Source of the DNA: Bacteroides rodentium JCM 16496
GTDB taxonomy: Bacteria; Bacteroidota; Bacteroidia; Bacteroidales; Bacteroidaceae
NCBI RefSeq assembly: GCF_000614125.1
Contig: NZ_BAKJ01000003.1
Coordinates: 124,001 to 188,000 of the forward strand
Reading direction: 5' to 3'
DNA length: 64,000 bases
The first letter of the stretch is position 1, and each line of letters begins with the position of its first letter. Below the pieces are notes generated by a model, which was not told the DNA's origin, searched no databases, and saw nothing but the letters and a program-made list of their open reading frames with translations. Shown here in pieces: positions 38,648 to 48,435 of the stretch. Position numbers and translations under genes: made by a program.

Positions 38648-39550
38648 TTATAATGTGATATTGTATTTGTCTTTCAGGAAGCGCTTGATTTCTTCTTTAT
38701 CGTTACCACAAGCTTTCTTGATTTCATATACCTTGGCATCTACCAGCGTGCGATACCACCAGCCTTGCAGGAAAGTCCAGATGAAACCAACCTTACCGTC
38801 CAAACAAGCCCCTTTCAGAAAATAGCGGTAACAGAAATAGGCAAAGGAACGCCAAAACAGAGGTTGACGGACGTATTTATGCTTCTTCATTCGCTTGCTC
38901 TGTGCCTGTCGGCTTATGTTCTTGTTCTCATCCGTCTCGGCCGCACCGGTCAAGTCCAGTTCAATGTCCAGCAAGTCCACAGCCTCACGTATGGCATAGT
39001 TCACATGTTTGTGGCAGAACCAAGACAAGTCATTCAGATTATGATCGCAGAAATCATGTTCAAACTCCACGGCACGGCCTTCGGCCAATTGGATATGCTC
39101 ATCCATCAATCGCTGTTCACACATCCCTTTGCCATATCGGAATACCCGCAACAGTTTCACCGGATATATGCCCCGCTTCATCCATTTCTCCATAAAGATA
39201 TGGCGACGGTTAAAGATGATGCCGGTTACATCTTTCGGTAATGTCGATAATTTAGATTGCAATTCTTCCACTAATTCAGGTAGCAGATATTCATCTGCGT
39301 CCAAGCGCAACACCCATTTGGTGGAAATCGAAAGATTCTCTAAAGCCCAGTTGAACTGTTCGGCCTGGTTGCCGGGCCATTCGTGTTCCACAATCTCTGC
39401 ACCTATTTTTTTAGCTATTTCAACGGTTTTGTCCGTAGAGAAGCAATCCACTACATATACTTTCGAGGCAAATTGCCTCACGTTCTTCAAACACCTGCGG
39501 ATATGTATTTCCTCGTTGTAAGTGAGGATGATAACAGTAATATCTAACAT
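38648..39550 (-). CDS. Glycosyltransferase family 2 (WaaE/KdtX-like)
   Basis: A 300-residue GT2 protein. The opening TVIILTYNEEIHIRRCLKN and CFSTDKTVEIA are followed by EHEWPGNQAEQFNWAL and the metal-binding RLDADEYLLPE. These fit the WaaE-type (lipid A-core and capsule) sugar transferases. The C-terminal region (FCYRYFLKGACLDGK) is a re-entrant or amphipathic stretch typical of this group. Complete, in the capsule operon. Confidence 0.88.
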   Translation of the reverse strand: MLDITVIILTYNEEIHIRRCLKNVRQFASKVYVVDCFSTDKTVEIAKKIGAEIVEHEWPGNQAEQFNWALENLSISTKWVLRLDADEYLLPELVEELQSKLSTLPKDVTGIIFNRRHIFMEKWMKRGIYPVKLLRVFRYGKGMCEQRLMDEHIQLAEGRAVEFEHDFCDHNLNDLSWFCHKHVNYAIREAVDLLDIELDLTGAAETDENKNISRQAQSKRMKKHKYVRQPLFWRSFAYFCYRYFLKGACLDGKVGFIWTFLQGWWYRTLVDAKVYEIKKACGNDKEEIKRFLKDKYNITL

Positions 39551-39612
39551 AAATTCACGATGAATTGTGCCACATCAGATGCAATGTGGCATAGAGATAT
39601 TGAAAAGAAGGA

Positions 39613-40164
39613 TTATTCCTTGATAATTCGTTTCTTGATAAACTTTGCGGGATTGCCACCCACGACACAGTAACTGTCTACATTTTTGCATACAACAGAA
39701 TTAGCACCTATTACGCTATAATCACCGATTGTCACGTTTGGCAACACGGTAGAAGCAGTCGCAATCCAGCAACCATCACCTATAACAATCGGTTTAGTCA
39801 CCAAATCAAAAGTGTTTTTTTCAATATCATGGCTACCCGTCAATAGATAAACATCTTTCCCGATGCAACTCAATTTGCCTATAGAAATGGATGCCATCGC
39901 ATAAGCCCAACAATGTTCTCCTAATGAGGATCTGTCTTTCATTTCTAAGTTCCAAGGATAATCTATCGTCACTGTAGGATGTAAGGAAACATTCCAGTCT
40001 ATTTTTGCACCAAACAATCTTACCAAAAGCACCCTGTATTTCCTAAATATTGTTAAATAGGGGGGGGTAAAACGGAAGATTGTCTTATTAATCACTTTCC
40101 ACGCTATATTTTTAAGTTTGCACTTAAAGGGCATAGAATTAGTTTGTACCGGATTATATACCAT
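39613..40164 (-). CDS. WcaF-like acyltransferase (left-handed beta-helix)
   Basis: A 183-residue hexapeptide-repeat acetyltransferase. The C-terminal half has the six-residue repeats (IGDGCWIATASTVLPNVTIG, YSVIGANSVV) and the VVGGNPAKFIKK end typical of WcaF. It would O-acetylate a capsule sugar using acetyl-CoA. A G8 run at 40060-40067 lies in the coding sequence (FTPPYL) and is in frame here. Complete. Confidence 0.87.
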   Translation of the reverse strand: MVYNPVQTNSMPFKCKLKNIAWKVINKTIFRFTPPYLTIFRKYRVLLVRLFGAKIDWNVSLHPTVTIDYPWNLEMKDRSSLGEHCWAYAMASISIGKLSCIGKDVYLLTGSHDIEKNTFDLVTKPIVIGDGCWIATASTVLPNVTIGDYSVIGANSVVCKNVDSYCVVGGNPAKFIKKRIIKE

Positions 40165-40169
40165 AGTTG

Positions 40170-40751
40170 TTATTTTAAAATTCTCTTCTTTATCTCTTTA
40201 GCCGGATTTCCGCCTACGACAGTCCAAGCCTCTACATCCTTGAATACTGCTGCCCGTGCCCCTACAACCGCACCTTGTCCGACCTTAACTCCCATACCAA
40301 CAAAAGCGCCGGCAGCTACCCATGCCTGATCTTCTATCACGATGGGAGCGGTAATCAGCGGATTCAGCGGATTGGTTATGTCATGGCTCGCCGTACACAG
40401 GTAAGCTCCTTGCGACACGGTCGTATTCGCTCCGATTCGTATCGGAGCCACATTGTAACAGTCCACCTCCGAGGCTAAACAGCTATATGCATCCATCTCC
40501 AAGTTGGCAGGGTAATACACTTTGGCCGAGGAATACACCACGGCAGTAGAATGGACTTTTGCCCCAAACAACCGCAACAGAAAACGCTTCCATCCACTCC
40601 CCATGCTTCGTGGCAATGGACGGGCGAGCAATCCCCACACCATATTCCACAGCAACCGCACCAACTGGTGGCGCCAGTTCAGGGCGTTGTGATATTTAGA
40701 TAGATCAATCTTCGTTTCACTCATACACAAATTCCGGTTTGTAACCTCCAT
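40170..40751 (-). CDS. WcaF-like acyltransferase (left-handed beta-helix)
   Basis: A 193-residue paralogue of the next gene: hexapeptide repeats PIRIGANTTVSQGAYL and APIVIEDQAWVAAGAFVGMG, then the VVGGNPAKEIKKRI tail. An N-terminal helical part (residues 15-50) precedes the coil, as in WcaF. It probably acetylates another position of the polysaccharide. It overlaps the upstream glycosyltransferase by 35 bases, so translation is coupled. Confidence 0.87.
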   Translation of the reverse strand: MEVTNRNLCMSETKIDLSKYHNALNWRHQLVRLLWNMVWGLLARPLPRSMGSGWKRFLLRLFGAKVHSTAVVYSSAKVYYPANLEMDAYSCLASEVDCYNVAPIRIGANTTVSQGAYLCTASHDITNPLNPLITAPIVIEDQAWVAAGAFVGMGVKVGQGAVVGARAAVFKDVEAWTVVGGNPAKEIKKRILK

Positions 40752-41850
40752 TTAATATCCATTCATAAAGCCGCTTCATCTTCTCGCCAAGTACCTCTAC
40801 GGAGTAGTTCTCGCGCATCAGCCGCTTACCGTTCATACCCATACGCAGTCTCTCTTCATTCGGAATGGTAACGGCCTCCAACAATGTTTGGTTAATACTA
40901 TTTTGGTCGTTATCTATCCACCATCCGCAATGACACTCCTCCAGTTCCTGCCACGGCATTCCTTTCGAGGCTATGACTGGCACACCTCTTACCAATGCTT
41001 CCGTCACGATGTTCCCGAAATTCTCAAAGTCACTGGGTACGACAAGAAGTGACAGCCCCGTTATCGCATCATCTTTCTCTTTTCCTGTCAGAAACCCGGT
41101 AAACTCCACATTTTTCACGTCCAATCGCTTCACTTCTGCCTCCAAGAAAGCCCGATATATTTCATCACCGCCGCCGATTATCATCAAATGGCAGTCTTTC
41201 AGTTCTTCCCTAAGTTCGCTAAACGCATAAATTAACCGCTCCACCCGCTTACGTGGATGCAGCCGTCCGAGATAACCTACTTTATATATCGGTTTGTTCG
41301 GAATCTCTCGGTCTATGATTTCGTTGATGTCTATCGGATTGGGTAGCACCGCCACCGGATTCTTGAAACCCAACGCACGATAATGCTCCATTTCTTCCTT
41401 GCAGGTAGCCTGAATACATGCTGCCTCAGAAAAAACATCCTTTTGGTAAAACTCCATCATTACCTTTTTCAGTAAAGCATGATGTGCCAACGCCTGCGGA
41501 TAAAGCATTCCACGAGGCGAAACTACGTATGTTCTTCCTGTTTTATGAGCATATCGGGAAACTGCAAGTCCGTGATACATCCATGTGCCGTGGATATGGT
41601 AAATGTCCACATCCGCCTCTTTTTTCAAACATTCATAAATGTTATCCACATATGCAAATGTTCCATACTTGCCTCTGTGTGTGAACCGGATATTTAGGTC
41701 GGGAGCGATCAGTTTGCCGTCCGAAGCTATCTCTTCGCACAAGCCTACAGTCTTTACACCTGCCTTTTCAAGCCCCTTTAATGTCAGACTCATACTCATC
41801 GCAGGCCCCCCCGCATTCACGTTGAGTGAGCCGGAATGAAGTGTTTTCAT
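40717..41850 (-). CDS. Glycosyltransferase family 4
   Basis: A 377-residue GT-B fold enzyme. The N-terminal domain has VNAGGPAMSMSLTLKGLE and HIHGTWMYHGLAVSRYAHK. The C-terminal donor-binding domain has YLGRLHPRKRVERLIYAF and the conserved EX7E box VPSDFENFGNIVTEALVRG. It adds a sugar to the growing repeat unit. A C7 run at 41806-41812 encodes the glycines of AGGPA. The start is the ATG at 41850. Confidence 0.9.
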   Translation of the reverse strand: MKTLHSGSLNVNAGGPAMSMSLTLKGLEKAGVKTVGLCEEIASDGKLIAPDLNIRFTHRGKYGTFAYVDNIYECLKKEADVDIYHIHGTWMYHGLAVSRYAHKTGRTYVVSPRGMLYPQALAHHALLKKVMMEFYQKDVFSEAACIQATCKEEMEHYRALGFKNPVAVLPNPIDINEIIDREIPNKPIYKVGYLGRLHPRKRVERLIYAFSELREELKDCHLMIIGGGDEIYRAFLEAEVKRLDVKNVEFTGFLTGKEKDDAITGLSLLVVPSDFENFGNIVTEALVRGVPVIASKGMPWQELEECHCGWWIDNDQNSINQTLLEAVTIPNEERLRMGMNGKRLMRENYSVEVLGEKMKRLYEWILNGGYKPEFVYE

Positions 41851-43196
41851 TTTTGTAATTTTGATAATGCTATGTCGCTGATGATGAACTTCCGCTTTCC
41901 GGCAAAATCCTCTATCGAATCGGTGATAATGACCTTTATGTCAATCACATTTTTTACGAGAGAGCGGAAATCATTGGTAATTTTGTTTATTATAATCAGA
42001 TGGGATTGGTCGGAACTTTTAGGGACGACCCTAAAAGTCACGTTATAATCAGCAGACTGGTATATCTGATAACAGGATATGTGAGTTGAATAGTTGTCGC
42101 AGATAGTAGTTAGGAAAGAACCATCCAATACATCCCCGCCGGGCAGATAAAGCATGTCGCTTGTGCGTCCTTGCACAAATGCAATCTTTTGAAAACCGTC
42201 TGCCGACTCCTTGCAACTCTCCAACAATCGACTTCTGTCTCCAAGACGATACTTTATCAAAGGAAATTCAAGCGTATTAAGGTCTGTAATACATACATCG
42301 CCCAAATCGCCTTTCCTAACGTTTGCCCCCTCGGTATTTACTATATCCACCCAAACATAATCATTGTTGACTGTCAAGCAATCCTCCATCGGCTTTTGTA
42401 CGGCGATATTTCCCATTTCACAACATCCATACTGATCCATCACCGGGCAATTAAATGCATTCTCTAACTTTTCTCTTACGATTTTGGTTAGAGGGGAACT
42501 GGTAGACCAAACCAACTTCACACACGAAATGCCTATATTGTTTTTTAGGATATAATCTGCCACGTATTCTAAAGAGCCACAATAGCCTACTATCCATTTG
42601 ATTTTTTTCAGCCTTATCTCATCAACAAATCGTGCAAGCTTCTTGTCTGATATTCTGGTAGCACTCAAGTATACCCTCTGGGTAGGCCACCACATCGCTC
42701 TGTTGATAAGTTTCTCTTTGAATGTCACAGGAACACGGCGATGTACGATAGCTTCATTCATCCAAGGTGCCACACCGTACCAACTTAATGCCCTCCATGC
42801 CAAGACCTCAAAATGCACGTCTTTCGATTTATAAACCACCAAGGGCTTTCCTGTCGAGCCTCCTGTCTTTGAAGGAGAAAGCCTACTTCTGTTTGCGATG
42901 TCGGAAAACATTCTTTCCCCATGCCCCCTTATCATCTGTTTCTCCAATACAGGCACCTTCTCCCAATCGGCTTCCGTTTTCAACATTGAGGGATGAAAAC
43001 CTTTACTATCGTAGTATTCCTTATAAAAAGGACAATGATTGTAGGCATACCCAACCAAAGCTTTGCGCTTTCCAAATGAAATATTTAGTTTCTCGTTACC
43101 ATGAAATATCTCATAACTGAGGCATTCTCGCAAGGCTTTATGCGAATGTTGACGCAAAAAGCCATTCTTACAATTAAAAATAATCTTTTTCATCAT
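41847..43196 (-). CDS. CapK/PaaK-like adenylate-forming enzyme
   Basis: A 449-residue relative of phenylacetate-CoA ligase and CapK, widely found in capsule loci. Motifs are SPSKTGGSTGKPLVV (the ATP-binding P-loop-like motif), WSTSSPLTK, DQYGCCEMGN and YRLGDRSRL. It may activate an acid for transfer to a sugar; the substrate is not known. The start overlaps the GT4 gene end by four bases. The upstream gap of 127 bases contains a fragment that could be the tail of the ATP-grasp gene if one base is removed. Confidence 0.85.
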   Translation of the reverse strand: MMKKIIFNCKNGFLRQHSHKALRECLSYEIFHGNEKLNISFGKRKALVGYAYNHCPFYKEYYDSKGFHPSMLKTEADWEKVPVLEKQMIRGHGERMFSDIANRSRLSPSKTGGSTGKPLVVYKSKDVHFEVLAWRALSWYGVAPWMNEAIVHRRVPVTFKEKLINRAMWWPTQRVYLSATRISDKKLARFVDEIRLKKIKWIVGYCGSLEYVADYILKNNIGISCVKLVWSTSSPLTKIVREKLENAFNCPVMDQYGCCEMGNIAVQKPMEDCLTVNNDYVWVDIVNTEGANVRKGDLGDVCITDLNTLEFPLIKYRLGDRSRLLESCKESADGFQKIAFVQGRTSDMLYLPGGDVLDGSFLTTICDNYSTHISCYQIYQSADYNVTFRVVPKSSDQSHLIIINKITNDFRSLVKNVIDIKVIITDSIEDFAGKRKFIISDIALSKLQK

Positions 43197-43323
43197 TAAT
43201 TATTGCCTCCAAGGAACTTGTGGCTTATCTCTATTATCTCCGAAATAGTAGTTGATGATTTTAATAAGATAATTTGCTACCGTGATCGGTTCAATCTTCT
43301 TGCTGTATCTCTTTATCTTCCTC

Positions 43324-44373
43324 TTATTTTACTTTATTAAGTATCTTCTCTGTGTATTTACCCAAAAGTGCCCCATTGGGAATTTGAATGATATTAACGC
43401 CAAATCCGTTGACATTCAGTTCGACAAGTAGAGGATTTCCATTTTCGCCAATGGCCATGTCCCATCCCACTATCCTGTGATATGGCAAAAGTAAAGAGAG
43501 TTCACATACGGTCTCTTTGAGTTTATGGAATGACGGAACGGGTAATCCATCCACTTTGATTTCTGATTCTGTCATTTCTTTTTTAGAAAAAGGATTGAGA
43601 GAATATACCCACTTTTTTAATGTACCATCCTCGTTTGTCCCGACAAAATATCCACCCGCATGTCCATTGTCTACGACTTCTCCTTTGTGTCCAATTTTGA
43701 GTGTTACGTTAAGGATATAAACATTGTCTCTTTCTCTGTATGTAACTATCCTAAATGTATTTAATGACGAAGGATTTAATTTTGCAATCTCAGCATGTTG
43801 TTTAACCCGTTCCTGGATGATAAAGTTATCGCCTAACGAGCGCAAGTACTGTTCGGGAGAGACAATGAGATTTTTTTGATGAAAACAAAAAACACCATGT
43901 CCTTGCCCTGTCTCCAGTGCAGGCTTAATTATAACGTTATCCAATGTTCCAAATAGTCTAATCGCCTCTTTTTCAGAAACGATTTTATTGTCAATGTAAA
44001 AATCCCCCCCCCATTTTTTTAGAATAGTCATGGGTTGGTTGAATTCTTTGAACCGAATATCATAAGTGTTCTTGTCCGCATAGGCACGCATCGTGGTTTC
44101 ATCATTGAGTCTTGATATAACACGTTGGAATACCTTGTTTATTGGAATATAGCGAACATCAAAGTCGTTATTGATGGAGTAATACATTTCATGCCATAAT
44201 GTATCATGTGTCGTTATCCCTATGTTTGTTTTGAAATATTGGGAAATAAGTTTCTTTTGGGATTGTGATAACCTTCGGACTGGTATTCCGGACATTATCG
44301 TACGTACTTCTTTTTTCTGTGAAAGAGTACGGTAATAGTCTCTTGCCTGAATTATGATGTTATGAAATTTCAT
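43324..44373 (-). CDS. Sugar-transfer-associated ATP-grasp protein
   Basis: A 349-residue ATP-grasp enzyme of the type found in polysaccharide loci (ATPgrasp_ST-like). Motifs: DNVIIKPALETGQGHGVF, NFIIQERVKQHAEIAKLN and VGWDMAIGENGNPLLVELNV with the metal-binding Glu/Asn. It probably joins an amino acid or acid to a sugar. The C9 run at 44004-44012 is in frame in the WGGD segment. If one A in the AAAA before the stop were extra, the reading would continue another 40 residues to the CapK-like start; that is an inference. Confidence 0.78.
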   Translation of the reverse strand: MKFHNIIIQARDYYRTLSQKKEVRTIMSGIPVRRLSQSQKKLISQYFKTNIGITTHDTLWHEMYYSINNDFDVRYIPINKVFQRVISRLNDETTMRAYADKNTYDIRFKEFNQPMTILKKWGGDFYIDNKIVSEKEAIRLFGTLDNVIIKPALETGQGHGVFCFHQKNLIVSPEQYLRSLGDNFIIQERVKQHAEIAKLNPSSLNTFRIVTYRERDNVYILNVTLKIGHKGEVVDNGHAGGYFVGTNEDGTLKKWVYSLNPFSKKEMTESEIKVDGLPVPSFHKLKETVCELSLLLPYHRIVGWDMAIGENGNPLLVELNVNGFGVNIIQIPNGALLGKYTEKILNKVK

Positions 44374-45446
44374 TTCTCTAAAGATATTGTCTTGTTAATA
44401 GATTCTATAATTGTGTTTTCGTTGTAATATTTGTAAATTTCTTCTTTGGCTTTCGTTCCAATTTGTTCAAGTTCATTTCTATGCTGTAAGATTGAACACA
44501 AGTTTTTGTATAGCTTATCGTCATCTTTCGGATTGAAGTCATACCCGTTAGATCCATCCTCAATGATTCCTTCTACCGATTTGATTCCTTTCGAGCAAAC
44601 AAGAACTTTCCCGCATTTCATCGCATCAATAGGAGGAATTCCAAATGGTTCAAATATAGACGCATGGATAAAGACATCCGTATTCAACATGGTTCGGGTA
44701 TATTCCTCATCTTCTATCCAATCTAAAAAAATGATTTCAGAATCCAATTGATGGAATACTTCTTTATATTTTTCAAGATCTTCTCCTACACCTGCGATTT
44801 TTATGGAAAATCGAGATAAAAGATTTTCATTCTTTAGCTTTCTGAATGCCTTAAAAATAGTTTCATAACCCTTCCTCTCATAGAAATTATTTGCAATAAA
44901 AATCCGTATCCTATCTCCGTCTGAAATTTGTTTCATACGTTTTGTCCAATACATTGCAATTGCGTCCTGTTCAATAACGTCCATTGACATATAGGGAAAA
45001 ACGAATAGTTTGCTTTTATCAATCCCATAGATGGATGCGTAAAATTGGCAAGAACTTTGGGTTGCGCATAAAATGGCACTGAAACAATTCTTGAAGACTA
45101 TCCTTTTTATAAAGTATTTGAGGTTCTTTTTTTGCGGTTTGGGATAGTCGCTGAATAATGCAATCTTACGTTTAGTAAACAATCCGTACACCAGAATTGC
45201 AAAATAATACAAATTGTTCCATCCTCCCAGTATCACCAAATCTGCATGTGAAACGTAATTGGTCAATTTCACGAAACCCATTTTTGAAATAATCTCTCCT
45301 TGATACGGAGAAAATCTTTTCCATGCCTTGACTTTGGCTTTCTCCGCATAATAAAGGACATCCGTATCGTAATAGAGATTCATTTTCTCTATCCATCTAT
45401 TTATATAAGGTGCCGGATGGTTTGTTGTCAATAAAACTTTTGTCAT
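44370..45446 (-). CDS. Glycosyltransferase family 4
   Basis: A 358-residue GT-B protein. TTNHPAPYINRWIEKM starts the acceptor domain; YERKGYETIFKAFRKLK and the EX7E region FEPFGIPPIDAMKCGK are the donor-binding signatures. It overlaps the polymerase gene end by 50 bases and the ATP-grasp start by four, in line with tight operon packing. Sugar specificity unknown. Complete. Confidence 0.88.
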   Translation of the reverse strand: MTKVLLTTNHPAPYINRWIEKMNLYYDTDVLYYAEKAKVKAWKRFSPYQGEIISKMGFVKLTNYVSHADLVILGGWNNLYYFAILVYGLFTKRKIALFSDYPKPQKKNLKYFIKRIVFKNCFSAILCATQSSCQFYASIYGIDKSKLFVFPYMSMDVIEQDAIAMYWTKRMKQISDGDRIRIFIANNFYERKGYETIFKAFRKLKNENLLSRFSIKIAGVGEDLEKYKEVFHQLDSEIIFLDWIEDEEYTRTMLNTDVFIHASIFEPFGIPPIDAMKCGKVLVCSKGIKSVEGIIEDGSNGYDFNPKDDDKLYKNLCSILQHRNELEQIGTKAKEEIYKYYNENTIIESINKTISLEK

Positions 45447-46592
45447 AGATAGATCTGAAATTCATGTATAAAGTCAACCAAAAGAATACAAATAGTATCC
45501 CACCCGAATGGAGAACATATCCTTCAATGAAAAAATGGACAAAGAAGAAGAACAAGATGGCTGTATGCCATATATCGGGCGTATATTCTTTAGCCATGAC
45601 AAATTCATGGCAAGCTTTTATCAGCATGGCTATAAACAGCCCAAACCCCATAATCCCTAATGATGAGAGAATGAACAACCAGCTGCTACCAGGCTCCAAA
45701 CTTCGGGTAACAATCGAAAAGGGTGTCCGGGTTGCCACCATGCGGTTTATTGACGCAAATCCCTGCCCTATTATAGGACTGTCTTCAAACTCCTTGATTC
45801 TGTCATTCCACAGCGCATCACGTGATGAGTGACCAACTTCGGACGCATACTCTATTTTCTTTTGCATTGTTTCCGTATAAGGAAGCCAAACCGGTACCGT
45901 AAAAATACCAATGATGATGGTTGCGGCAAGGATAGCCGTACATATTCTTAGGCTATACTGTTTGAATATAAGAAATGCGGCGCTAAAAAGCCCTGCGGCT
46001 AACGCTCCTCTGGAACCGGCTAAAAAGCATGTGAGCAATGCTATCACAATGCCCATTCCATACATTACTTTGATTTTATTCTCTTTAGCGATGAATAGTT
46101 GATGTATTAAATTCAGCATGGTTATCCCCGATATAGGTCCTAATATCATCGCATGGATTGACACTCCTACAAACATGCTCCTCTTATATACGAACCCCAT
46201 TCCAAGTATGTAAAAAAGGAAAGACAGCAATGTTATGATGGTAAAAGACCAAGACAATAGAGTATAAAGCAGTTGTTGCGGCTCTTTATTGGCATATATG
46301 AACAATGGTCCTATTGCTATCATCATCATGACAAATCCAGCTATTCTATCTAAAGGCTTGAAAAAGGCAATGTCCGGATTGACGATGCTGTTGAATGCGG
46401 TAGAGAGCAATGCGGTTAAAACGAACAACAATATAAAAGTGCTAATCTTGCAATTGCGTCCCTCATATATCAACAAAAGAAGTGCTACCAAGCAAAACTA
46501 CCATAGTAAACAGCATTAGGAATGGGTATTGGAATCGCTGTTACCTTGATTATGTTGATAGCCCATAGGATTATAATGGCAGTTCTAAGCAT
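45397..46592 (-). CDS. wzy: O-antigen/capsule polymerase Wzy-like (one apparent frameshift)
   Basis: A membrane protein of about 398 residues with ten or more hydrophobic helices and a periplasmic loop (ASINRMVATRTPFS), as in Wzy/WaaL. It would polymerise repeat units after flipping. The ATG at 46592 opens a frame (MLRTAIIILWA) that runs into TGGTAG. Adding one T near 46490 gives the FALVALLLLIYEGR join and a full-length protein. The start overlaps the flippase stop by eight bases, supporting this start. Without the fix only the part from 46491 is open. Poor sequence conservation makes the call mainly topological. Confidence 0.75.
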
Positions 46593-48102
46593 TTCGTCTG
46601 AATATACGGTTCAACTTTACGAGATTATATACGGAAGCTCTTTCATTTTTTGTGAAACCAAATAATACTATCAATATTCCCATAGCAATGATTTCTAAAA
46701 CGATATTAGCATATTGATATGTAAAAGATATTTGCGAAATCGAGTAGCAAACGATGATTCCCAATAAAGAGACCCAAACCGTAGGAAAAATGACGTTCCT
46801 CATATATTGGGTTTTGGATATAAAAAGATACTTGTTGAGATACAAAAATCTGAATACGCAAATGATCATCTGATTAAATGTCTGGAAAGCAAAGACCCAT
46901 GCCGGATGCAATCCAAGATGCAACATCAGGTAAGCAATCGGTACATTTGTCAAAGTTATGATACTTAATATAATACTATAATATTTTATTTTCCCTACAG
47001 CATGTATGACAATCGTCAATGGGGTAGATATGGCTGCAACAATAGATTCCATGATGGACAATAAACTGAATACAACCAAATAAGTCGGTATTTGTTTCAA
47101 CCATACATGGATTACATAATTCAGGTTTAGCAATATGGGTATTGAAAAAAGGAGTAATAAAAGGACAGAGAGTTTCGTTGTCCATTGCAGCATTTTTTTT
47201 AGCTCCTCAAATTGGCGAGAAGCATAAAGTTTCATCAGCCGCGGATTGAATGCCAATTGGAAATTAGACACAAAGGTTGAGACTCCTGCGCTTAACTGGG
47301 TTGCCAATCCTACTGCCGCATTGGCAATAACGCCACAATAAGCATTGATTGCTATATTTATAATCTGTTTTTGAATTGTGATGGAAGTAGAGGAGAGCAT
47401 ATTCCAACTTATAAAGCCTAAAATCTCCTTGAAACTGGAAGAGTTTCTGACAAACTCATATTTTTGAATCAATTTACAATGAAGACAATAAAAGCGATAA
47501 GCCAGATAATTGAAAAAAGAGACTAAGAACATAAGGAATGCATACAATTCCAGTTTGCTAAAAGGCAAGAACATCAGCAAAAAAACCATACCTAATTTCA
47601 GAAAGACCTCCCAAAGACTGTTATAGGCATAAAAAGCCATTCTTTCATGAGCGACGACACAACAATTATAAGGTACTCTGATTATTTGTACGGCAAATGT
47701 CAGAATAGAAAATTGGAAAGTTATATTAGCTGCTGTAAGTCTGTCTTCGGGTATATTCAAATAACTGTTAATAAGGAATGAACCTATTATTTCTGAAAGC
47801 ATTAAGACTAAAACAGCAATATAAATATGAATAGTCAAACTTATGTTGAATGTCTGTTGAAAGACTTCCACATTCTTTTTTCCTAATGCGACATTAAAGA
47901 AACGTTGTGTTGCGCTGGAAATCGCATTATTTAGAAAAGAGAATAAAACTACTACACCGCCAACCAAATTATATATGCCATAATCAGCTACGCCTAAAAC
48001 GTCTAACACAACTCTTGATGTGTAAAGATTTACCAATAACATCAGTAACATCCTTATATATAACAAGAGTGTATTTTTGACAATTCGTTTATTGTCCGTC
48101 AT
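46585..48102 (-). CDS. wzx: Polysaccharide flippase Wzx-like (PST family)
   Basis: About 505 residues with around 12-14 transmembrane helices. The N-terminus (KNTLLLYIRMLLMLLVNLY, then LGVADYGIYNLVGGVV) is characteristic of the PST/MATE-like flippases. It moves the lipid-linked repeat unit across the inner membrane. The ATG at 48102 (MTDNKRIVKN) is taken; an in-frame ATG four codons upstream is possible. It precedes the polymerase gene with an eight-base overlap. Complete. Confidence 0.88.
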   Translation of the reverse strand: MTDNKRIVKNTLLLYIRMLLMLLVNLYTSRVVLDVLGVADYGIYNLVGGVVVLFSFLNNAISSATQRFFNVALGKKNVEVFQQTFNISLTIHIYIAVLVLMLSEIIGSFLINSYLNIPEDRLTAANITFQFSILTFAVQIIRVPYNCCVVAHERMAFYAYNSLWEVFLKLGMVFLLMFLPFSKLELYAFLMFLVSFFNYLAYRFYCLHCKLIQKYEFVRNSSSFKEILGFISWNMLSSTSITIQKQIINIAINAYCGVIANAAVGLATQLSAGVSTFVSNFQLAFNPRLMKLYASRQFEELKKMLQWTTKLSVLLLLLFSIPILLNLNYVIHVWLKQIPTYLVVFSLLSIMESIVAAISTPLTIVIHAVGKIKYYSIILSIITLTNVPIAYLMLHLGLHPAWVFAFQTFNQMIICVFRFLYLNKYLFISKTQYMRNVIFPTVWVSLLGIIVCYSISQISFTYQYANIVLEIIAMGILIVLFGFTKNERASVYNLVKLNRIFRRNA

Positions 48103-48114
48103 AGGTTGTCCCAT

Positions 48115-48435
48115 CTTACAAATAGAATTTCATTTGTTTCTAGAAAACAGGCACATTGCACTATTGATAATCAATAGAAACATAGTTGACTTAATGTTTC
48201 ATAATGTTTTATTGGGTGTGTCATAGTCAACATATGAAAGGCGTAGTCGCAGAAACATTCACGAATATCATCGAAAGCAAGTTTGTTATCTTACATATAT
48301 TGTAAGAATTTCTGTCTTCGGTTAAATTAGGTAAAATCAATTTGTTTATCCGCAATTTTAGTTACCGCAATACTGATTAACGGATTTGCAGTCTCGTTGA
48401 TAAGAGATTCTTTTATATCCTTATGAAATAAAGAT
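48115..48435. other. Gap between ugd and wzx, possible gene remnant
   Basis: A gap unusually long for this operon. From about 48327 to 48440 a minus-strand frame, [18 protein letters not shown] and ISIAVTKIADKQIDF, reads like protein but has no start of its own and overlaps the ugd end. It may be the tail of a lost gene. The rest (48115-48326) is AT-rich with no recognisable signal. Confidence 0.35.
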
